Below are positions 21,674-25,721 of a DNA stretch of 25,721 nt, in pieces. The notes beneath the pieces are model-generated. The model was not told where the DNA came from. It did no database searches and saw nothing but the letters and a program-made list of their open reading frames with translations. The stretch is from the NCBI GenBank assembly GCA_038230695.1, contig JBBRMT010000034.1:1-25721 (forward strand), given 5' to 3'. Position 1 is the stretch's first letter, and every line of letters begins with the position of its first letter. The stretch comes from QHBQ01 sp038230695 (GTDB lineage Bacteria > Chloroflexota > Chloroflexia > QHBQ01). Made by a program: the position numbers and the translations under genes.

Positions 21674-22445
21674 CATCTTCCTGGAACGGGTAGCCGAGCA
21701 GAACGAAATACTTGATGAGGCCTCCGCGCCGGTGAGCATCGCACTTGACCAGATTGACCCCAACCCGCAGCAATCGCGGCAGGTGTTCGATGAGGATAAG
21801 CTGGCGGGGCTGGCGGCCAGCATAGACCAGCATGGGGTGATGCAACCGATTGGCGTGCGGTTGGTGGGTGACCGCTACGTTATTATCTACGGCGAACGCC
21901 GCTACCGCGCTGCACGGATGGCGGGCCTGAGCGAGATACCTGCCACTGTCCACGAGGTGGACCCACAGGAAGCAGCAATAATGACCGCGCTGGAGAACCT
22001 GCAGAGCGAAGATCTGGACATTGAGGACGAGGCCCGCTACTTCCAAACCCTGCTCGACGCTACTGGCCTATCACAGCGAAGACTAGCGGCGCAGTTGGGC
22101 ATAAACCATGTTTACATTGCCCGTCGCGTGAAGCTGCTATCACGCCCTGACCTACTTGACGCTTACCGACAAGGACTGCTAACCTTGCACGAAGCGGCGG
22201 CACCCGATGAAACTGTTTCCCAGGGAAACACTTTGCTTGAGGCGGAGATGGTGGAACGGGAGGAACTTGACACCGAACCTGTTTCCCTGGGAAACACATT
22301 TCGCTGGCGGCCAATGCAGCGCTCATACGCAATACTGCAACGGTTGAAGCCTGAGCAGGTGCCAGGCGAGGAGCGCGAGACCTTCAAGCAAATGCTAGAC
22401 GGTATGCAAACCGAGATTGACCGGCTACGTGGTGGGTTGGGATGA
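21663..22445 (+). CDS. parB: ParB-family partition protein
   Basis: A 260-residue protein starting at ATG 21663, overlapping parA; GGAGG lies about a dozen bases upstream, with coupling likely. The ParB/Srx CTPase core is visible: PQQSRQVF (about 37-44), GERRYRAAR (about 78-86) and ENLQSEDLDIEDEARYF (about 109-125). These are followed by a helix-turn-helix (GLSQRRLAAQLGINHVYIAR, about 134-153). It is a parS-binding DNA clamp working with ParA. The C-terminal dimerisation region is short. Two parS-like 17-mers lie within its own coding sequence, so the centromere may be embedded in the gene. Confidence 0.93.
   Translation: MRGNIFLERVAEQNEILDEASAPVSIALDQIDPNPQQSRQVFDEDKLAGLAASIDQHGVMQPIGVRLVGDRYVIIYGERRYRAARMAGLSEIPATVHEVDPQEAAIMTALENLQSEDLDIEDEARYFQTLLDATGLSQRRLAAQLGINHVYIARRVKLLSRPDLLDAYRQGLLTLHEAAAPDETVSQGNTLLEAEMVEREELDTEPVSLGNTFRWRPMQRSYAILQRLKPEQVPGEERETFKQMLDGMQTEIDRLRGGLG
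22214..22230. other. parS-like site 1, inside parB
   Basis: TGTTTCCC-A-GGGAAACA, a perfect palindrome with one central base. The outer TGTTTC/GAAACA match the arms of the canonical chromosomal parS (TGTTTCACGTGAAACA). A second copy with inverted centre lies at 22280. Confidence 0.65.
22280..22296. other. parS-like site 2, inside parB
   Basis: TGTTTCCC-T-GGGAAACA is exactly the reverse complement of the site at 22214-22230, with centres 66 bases apart (about six helical turns). Two identical operator-type palindromes in a parB gene are very unlikely to be codon coincidence, although the encoded ETVSQGNT and EPVSLGNT are alike. Confidence 0.65.
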
Positions 22446-22447
22446 CA

Positions 22448-22665
22448 AGGGTGTGCCATATTGGCACACCCTACGAGGCGAAGGGTGGTGCATTATGCAC
22501 CCACCTTTGGGGCAACCGAGGACGTTACGTCCTCAAGGGTGGCGTGTAACACGCCTACCTTTGGAGGGAGAGAAGGGTGTCGTGTAATACGCCACCCTTT
22601 GGGTAAAGGGCGGATCATTATGATCCCACCATGGCAAAGGGTGTGCCATTATGGCACACCCTTTG
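22448..22665. repeat. Array of seven short palindromes between parB and the antirepressor-like gene
   Basis: Seven inverted repeats lie at 22448-22472 (AGGGTGTGCCA/TGGCACACCCT), 22481-22508, 22518-22534 (GAGGACGT/ACGTCCTC), 22535-22562, 22573-22599, 22607-22630 and 22635-22665 (CAAAGGGTGTGCCA, 14-base perfect arms). Most share outer AAGGGTG...CACCCTTTGG, while the inner arm sequence changes from copy to copy with pairing kept. Centres are short A/T triplets or single bases. The last one abuts the GGAGAGGAG of the next gene. The array could be a centromere cluster beside parAB, an operator set, or RNA hairpins in the transcript. Confidence 0.8.
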
Positions 22666-22677
22666 GAGAGGAGCTAC

Positions 22678-23559
22678 ATGAGCGACGAGCAGAAAGACGA
22701 ACAGACGATAGAGGTTCGCAGCACGAAGAGCGTGGACTTCTACGGCGACCAGATAACCGCCGCCGAGGGGGCAGATGCTGAAATCTACGTTCCAATCAAC
22801 CCAATGGCAATCTCCCTCGGCCTCGACCGCTCCGCCCAACAGCGGAGAATACAGCGCGACCCGGTGCTGTCGAAGCGAGTGCGAAACCTGCGAATTGACA
22901 GTGGCGGCGGCCCACAAAGGCAGGTGTGCCTACCGCTGGACCTGCTTCCTGGCTGGTTGTTCGGGGTCACGACCGGCAAGATGTCACCTGAGTTGCAAGA
23001 GAAGCTCAATCGCTACCGCGAGGAGGCGTTCAAGGTGTTGTGGCGGGCTTTCCGCGACGACATTATCGCCGCCGCGCCACCAGTGGTTGACCTCACCCCA
23101 GCAGAACAGATACTCGCCCAGGCCGAGGCAATCGCCGCCCTCGCCCGCCAGCAAGTGGATTTCGAGCGCGGGCTTGCTGAGGCGCAGAGCAAGCATCAGA
23201 CGATGGCCGACTATATGCGCGGGTTCGTCAAGGATACCAGGCAAGGACTGCGCGACCATGACCAGCGTATATCGGCGCTGGAGCTGCACATAAAATCAGA
23301 GCCACAGGCGGAGCCAACCATCAGTGAGCAGCAGGCAGCGGAGATCGCCCTGGCGGTCAAGAATGTGGGCATCTTGCTCACCGGCATCAAGGGCGAGAGT
23401 CGTTACTGGCAGGTCTACAATGAGCTATACCGCCGCTACGGGGTAGGCGCTTACCGTGAACTGAAGCTCAAGGACTATGAGCCAGCGCGGAAGTGGCTGA
23501 AGGATTGGCACGAGGAACTGATTGATAAGCTGGGTGAAGAAGGGACGGAGCCGAAGTGA
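22678..23559 (+). CDS. P22-antirepressor N-domain protein with ORF6C-like C-terminus
   Basis: A 293-residue protein starting at ATG 22678, with GGAGAGGAG five bases upstream. Residues 17-125 match the phage P22_AR_N antirepressor domain: IYVPINPMAISLGLDRSAQQ, then KRVRNLRI, the 'CLPLDLLPGWLFGV' segment and a 'YREEAFKVLWRAF' helix. A central helical/coiled region (about 135-215) leads to a C-terminal unit, RYWQVYNELYRRYGVGAYRE and ARKWLKDWHEEL, resembling the ORF6C domain. Phage antirepressors bind or displace repressors, so an element-encoded regulator of the winged-helix/XRE proteins here is likely. Its stop overlaps the GTG start of the zinc-ribbon gene by four bases. Confidence 0.82.
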   Translation: MSDEQKDEQTIEVRSTKSVDFYGDQITAAEGADAEIYVPINPMAISLGLDRSAQQRRIQRDPVLSKRVRNLRIDSGGGPQRQVCLPLDLLPGWLFGVTTGKMSPELQEKLNRYREEAFKVLWRAFRDDIIAAAPPVVDLTPAEQILAQAEAIAALARQQVDFERGLAEAQSKHQTMADYMRGFVKDTRQGLRDHDQRISALELHIKSEPQAEPTISEQQAAEIALAVKNVGILLTGIKGESRYWQVYNELYRRYGVGAYRELKLKDYEPARKWLKDWHEELIDKLGEEGTEPK

Positions 23560-23789
23560 ACGAGCAACCAAAGAGCGAGAGCAAGGCAATGTTGTGCCTT
23601 CGCTGCGGCGGCGAGATGTTTCAGTGCCGAGTCAACACCTATGGGCAACAATCATTTTTCTTGCAACCGCTAGATTTGGGCATTGCTGATGGACGACGCG
23701 CATATGTAGGGGCTTTCGTGTGCAGGAATTGCCACTACACCGAACTTAGCGCAGGTGACATCGAGCAGATCCTGCCTAAGCAGCAGTAA
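23556..23789 (+). CDS. Small zinc-ribbon protein C
   Basis: A 77-residue protein starting with GTG 23556, four-base overlap with the preceding stop. A zinc ribbon is built from CLRC (about residues 14-17) and CRNC (about 56-59). The N-terminus MNEQ-KAM-CLRCGGEMFQ is nearly the same as in the protein at 24553, so these are paralogues. Function unknown. It is followed immediately by copy 1 of the structured intergenic repeat. Confidence 0.7.
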   Translation: MNEQPKSESKAMLCLRCGGEMFQCRVNTYGQQSFFLQPLDLGIADGRRAYVGAFVCRNCHYTELSAGDIEQILPKQQ

Positions 23790-23942
23790 AAGGTTAGCCA
23801 GCCAGCAGTGCTGGCGACTGTCAACTTAAGGTACTTTGTACCCGCCGCCGGTGTTACCAGCACCAACGGCAGGTACAACACCAAACATCGCCGAGTTAGT
23901 GGCGGTGCCTGGCGGTTGCGATTATAACAGATTGCCGCCGCT
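23788..23942 (+). repeat. Structured intergenic repeat, copy 1
   Basis: Begins at the zinc-ribbon stop codon with GGTTAGCCAGCC. Hairpin A pairs GCCAGC with GCTGGC. Hairpin B pairs GTACC...GCCGGTG with CACC..CGGC-A-GGTAC (about 23831-23875). Hairpin C pairs CGCC with GGCG (about 23889-23905). The 3' end GCGATTATA-x-CAGAT matches copy 3 and could contain a -10 element (TATAAC at 23922). It occupies the whole gap to the next gene. Confidence 0.75.
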
Positions 23943-24308
23943 ATGCCCGCTTACCCGGCAACAGGGATTGAAGCCCTGGCCCGCGCCGGTGATAGCAAGA
24001 CAGTCGAATTCAAGTTGGAGAACGAGAATCAGCCCGACATCGCCGAGCTACTCGCCGCCTTCGCCAACGCCAGCGGCGGTGTGACCCTATTCGGCATCAC
24101 CGATGATGGGATAGTGGTAGGGGTCAGTCGTTCCAATCAGCTTACTGGCCGCATTAGAGCAGCGGCCCGCAGCTGCAGGCCGTCGTTGGACGAAGCCTTG
24201 AGTGTCTATACCGTATCAGTGAATGGCAAGCAGGTAGTCGTAGCCGCGCTGCCTCGTCTTGATGGAGCGCGTAGGCAAGGGGAAGTACACAGTGTACGTG
24301 ATGCGTGA
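23943..24308 (+). CDS. AlbA_2 / Schlafen-like DNA-binding domain protein
   Basis: A 121-residue protein from ATG 23943. The pattern SKTVEFKLE (about 18-26), then IAELLAAFANASGGVTLFGI, TDDGIVVGV and a C-terminal 'GEVHSVRDA' strand fits the AlbA_2 (divergent AAA_4/Schlafen) domain, here as a complete stand-alone domain. Most relatives carry a C-terminal winged helix, which is absent, so this is a minimal or truncated version. No Shine-Dalgarno is visible; the first codons lie within sequence shared with repeat copy 3, so a leaderless or very short mRNA from the TATAAC at 23922 is possible. It is probably an RNA- or DNA-binding regulatory protein. Confidence 0.75.
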   Translation: MPAYPATGIEALARAGDSKTVEFKLENENQPDIAELLAAFANASGGVTLFGITDDGIVVGVSRSNQLTGRIRAAARSCRPSLDEALSVYTVSVNGKQVVVAALPRLDGARRQGEVHSVRDA

Positions 24309-24366
24309 GCAGAACACTCTTAGCAACTAACATGATGAAATGATAGGAAAGGATGTGAAGGGATAG

Positions 24367-24486
24367 GAAAAGGTCAGCCAGCCAGACAAGCGCTGGCGAC
24401 CGTCATCTCAATATAAATACCCCCGCCGGTGTTACCAACACCAACGGCGGGTACAACACCAAACACTGCCGGTACTGGCAGCGGTG
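24367..24486 (+). repeat. Structured intergenic repeat, copy 2
   Basis: GAAAAGGTCAGCCAGCC starts the copy. Hairpin A is the GCCAGC/GCTGGC type. Hairpin B pairs CCCGCCGGTGTT with AACACC..CGGCGGG, and hairpin C pairs CTGCC with GGCAG. Base changes relative to copies 1 and 3 are compensated on the opposite arm, which supports a conserved structure. It lacks the GCGATTATA tail. The remainder to the next gene (24487-24552) has a GTGGAC/GTCCAC inverted repeat (24503-24536). Confidence 0.75.
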
Positions 24487-24552
24487 ACCGAGAGAAAAAG
24501 GGGTGGACAAGGTAGCGAGTTAGTGGATTAGTCCACGAGGAGAAGAGAAGAG

Positions 24553-24822
24553 ATGAACGAACAGCTAAAGGATGACAATAAGGCGATGACCTGCCTTCGG
24601 TGTGGAGGTGAGATGTTCCAAGCCCGCATCAAAGCCGACAGCACCGCATATATGACCTACTATCAATTTGCCCTTGAGCCGCTTGACAAGGGTGTGAAAG
24701 ATGGGCGGCAATCATACGTCATGCCTATGGTATGTCGCACCTGCGGCTCCATCGAGTTGTTCGCACAGAACCCACAGGGGCTTGAAGGAACAGAGAAACC
24801 AATGAGGAATGTACAAGGATAG
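24553..24822 (+). CDS. Small zinc-ribbon protein D (paralogue of protein C)
   Basis: An 89-residue protein; ATG 24553 follows a GAGGAGAAGAGAAGAG purine run. CLRC (about residues 14-17) and CRTC (about 62-65) make a zinc ribbon. It is homologous to the 23556 protein over its N-terminal and C-terminal ends, with a short insertion (TAYMTYY) between. Its stop codon is already part of repeat copy 3, so gene and repeat appear to have duplicated as a unit. Function unknown. Confidence 0.7.
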   Translation: MNEQLKDDNKAMTCLRCGGEMFQARIKADSTAYMTYYQFALEPLDKGVKDGRQSYVMPMVCRTCGSIELFAQNPQGLEGTEKPMRNVQG

Positions 24823-24980
24823 GAAAAGGTTAGCCAGCCAGACAAGCGCTGGCGACCGTCACACTCAATACAAAGTACCCGCCGCCGGTGTCTCACCACC
24901 AGCGGCAGGTACTAAACCAAAACATCTGCCGGTATCAGCGGCGGGTGCCTGGCGGTGCGATTATACCAGATCGCCCCGTT
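24821..24980 (+). repeat. Structured intergenic repeat, copy 3
   Basis: Starts AGGAAAAGGTTAGCCAGCC. Hairpin A matches copy 2 exactly (GCCAGC/GCGCTGGC). Hairpin B has AGTACC/GGTACT outer and GCCGGTG/CACC...CGGC inner pairs. Hairpin C pairs GCCG with CGGC. The tail TGCCTGGCGGTGCGATTATA matches copy 1. It runs into the terminator-like hairpin at 24983. Confidence 0.75.
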
Positions 24981-24982
24981 CA

Positions 24983-25013
24983 AGCCCGCTTACACGGCAA
25001 ACGTAAGCGGGCT
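24983..25013 (+). terminator. Terminator-like hairpin after repeat copy 3
   Basis: AGCCCGCTTAC (24983-24993) pairs perfectly with GTAAGCGGGCT (25003-25013) over a nine-base loop, followed by ATCTTTA. The T-run is short. In copy 1 the equivalent AGCCCGCTTAC-like sequence forms the start of the AlbA_2 gene instead. Confidence 0.55.
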
Positions 25014-25041
25014 ATCTTTATGCCCGCAGGAAGTGGGGCGC

Positions 25042-25539
25042 ATGAACCTAAAAGGAATGATTATCGCGGCGCTGCTGGGGGTGGTGGCGGTGTGGGTAAT
25101 CTTGACGTTCGGCATCAGCCACCCCGCGCCGGTGGAGACCGCCGCGCAGATCGAGGAGCAGGCAATCGCCTTGCAGACCGCCCGCACCGAAGCGACCGCG
25201 ACCGTAGTCGCCATTGCCGGGGTCGAAGCTGACAATGCCAGCCAGCAGGGGCTACGCTCGGCGGTGAACGCGGCCTGGCTGGTGCTGCCCATAGTTGCCC
25301 TCATTGCTGGTGGGACACTGCTGGCCTGGCGCTATGTGAACCGCCACCGGCGCGAGGTGGAGATTGTCTACCCCAACCAGCAGGGGCTGATGCCGGTGAG
25401 CAGGCGGGCATTGCTGGCTGGCGATCATGACCGCATGGCTGCCGCCTCGCTGGCGGGCTACCACACGGCGCAAATTGAGGCGGCGCGGCGACAGATACCA
25501 TCGCAGCATTACAGCCCCACTAAAAGCCATCGTTGCTGA
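25042..25539 (+). CDS. Small membrane protein with two transmembrane segments
   Basis: A 165-residue protein; ATG 25042 follows GGAAGTGGGG. Hydrophobic stretches lie at residues 5-24 and 76-98; the N-terminal one could be a signal anchor. The middle (about 30-70, QIEEQAIALQTARTEATATV) is helical and would be outside, and the C-terminal tail after RHRR would be cytoplasmic. I recognise no family. The last 15 residues (QIPSQHYSPTKSHRC) may be real, but another frame continues from 25427 to 25582 with a well-formed amphipathic helix (AIVAELQAELDRIREELA), so a frameshift near the 3' end, or a second short gene, is possible. Confidence 0.65.
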   Translation: MNLKGMIIAALLGVVAVWVILTFGISHPAPVETAAQIEEQAIALQTARTEATATVVAIAGVEADNASQQGLRSAVNAAWLVLPIVALIAGGTLLAWRYVNRHRREVEIVYPNQQGLMPVSRRALLAGDHDRMAAASLAGYHTAQIEAARRQIPSQHYSPTKSHRC

Positions 25540-25585
25540 GTTGCAGGCCGAACTTGACCGCATCCGTGAGGAGTTGGCATAAGTA

Positions 25586-25614
25586 TTGACAAAATACAAA
25601 GCATTGTGTATAAT
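25586..25614 (+). promoter_or_regulatory. Perfect consensus sigma-70 promoter for the antitoxin gene
   Basis: TTGACA (25586-25591), a 17-base spacer and TATAAT (25609-25614), exact consensus at both hexamers. The start site near 25621 lies inside the inverted repeat GGCAGT/ACTGCC, so repression by the product is expected. Confidence 0.9.
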
Positions 25615-25617
25615 CAG

Positions 25618-25656
25618 GGCAGTATAAGAGCCTGAATAAAGGCGTGTATAACTGCC
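25618..25656. promoter_or_regulatory. Inverted-repeat operator of the toxin-antitoxin promoter
   Basis: GGCAGT-ATA (25618-25626) and TATA-ACTGCC (25647-25656) are inverted repeats flanking the transcription start. Three TATAA words recur in the same stretch. This is the usual layout for autoregulation by an antitoxin. Confidence 0.6.
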
Positions 25657-25672
25657 AAAAGGAGAGTGGACA

Positions 25673-25721
25673 ATGCTAAACATCATGGAGGACATCACGA
25701 GCGTCACGAAACTACGCCAAA
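25673..25721 (+). CDS. Phd/YefM-like antitoxin (partial, 3' end outside window)
   Basis: Only 16 codons are present (MLNIMEDITSVTKLRQ), with AAAAGGAG about eight bases upstream. The 'ITSVTKLRQ' start closely matches the beginning of Phd/YefM antitoxins (IT-V-T-LR), a DNA-binding N-terminal domain that represses its own promoter. The consensus promoter and palindrome just upstream fit. A toxin gene such as RelE or Doc type would be expected beyond the window. The identification rests on very little sequence. Confidence 0.6.
   Translation, partial: MLNIMEDITSVTKLRQ

Noticed and set aside
22461..22781. Frame of 106 codons across the palindrome array
   Set aside because: Its repetitive translation is produced by the palindromes and it overlaps the well-supported 22678 gene in another frame.
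23788..24980. Integron attC sites in the cassette-like region
   Set aside because: The repeats are structured and lie between small genes, but the RYYYAAC/GTTRRRY core pairs of attC are not present and no integron integrase is seen.

Overview
The window is GC-rich, tightly packed bacterial DNA. It probably comes from a member of the Chloroflexota (filamentous Chloroflexia-like): the protein styles, the heptanucleotide (CTACCTT)n and palindromic repeats in the intergenic spaces, and the plasmid/ICE-type gene set are all reminiscent of that group. This assignment is an inference, because there is no rRNA or other marker gene. Nothing here is core housekeeping; the whole window reads as accessory DNA, with a defence island on the left and the replication/partition backbone of a mobile element on the right.

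Left part (1-6820): the C-terminal end of a helicase with a DUF3883-type domain, a DUF1156 adenine-specific-type DNA methylase with a DPPY motif, and a DUF499 P-loop ATPase, all on the + strand. This helicase-methylase-ATPase trio resembles Hma-type/DUF1156-DUF499 antiphage loci. The spacers carry 33-bp repeats, a long imperfect hairpin and heptanucleotide repeats directly before the start codons. A strong terminator at about 6846-6899 closes the locus.

Centre (7000-12056): an apparently regulated operon begins with an inverted-repeat operator, a near-perfect sigma-70 promoter (7055-7083), a roughly 130-nt structured transcript ending in a terminator-like hairpin, and a 5' leader whose last hairpin covers the Shine-Dalgarno sequence. 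It encodes a cNMP-binding/class III nucleotide cyclase, a second protein with two cyclase homology domains (one metal-dead, one with metal ligands), and an E2-like (ubiquitin-conjugating fold) protein with a SEC-C zinc motif. The start codons overlap the preceding genes. Class III cyclases define Pycsar and E2-like proteins define type II CBASS; both classes in one coupled operon is, as far as I know, not a described arrangement, and it is my main candidate for a new system. A possibly truncated small gene and a convergent gene of unknown function follow.

12420-16235 holds a SUKH/SMI1-like hypothetical gene, a membrane-anchored XRE regulator, a SWIM zinc-finger protein whose ribosome-binding site lies in a 12-bp stem, a LexA-type winged-helix protein, a small zinc ribbon and a small membrane protein.

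16309-25721 is a plasmid/integrative-element backbone. Two winged-helix/HNH proteins, a replisome-organiser-like protein and a DnaC-like helicase loader form an overlapping operon. An iteron-like repeat region follows, then a second zinc ribbon, two small proteins and ParA-ParB, with two parS-like 17-mers inside parB. Beyond parB come an array of about seven unrelated-sequence palindromes and a P22-antirepressor-like protein. The right end is a cassette-like series of small genes (zinc ribbon, AlbA_2/Schlafen-like, zinc ribbon, membrane protein), each separated by one of three copies of a structured intergenic repeat of roughly 120-155 bp. It ends with a consensus promoter driving the first codons of a Phd/YefM-like antitoxin.
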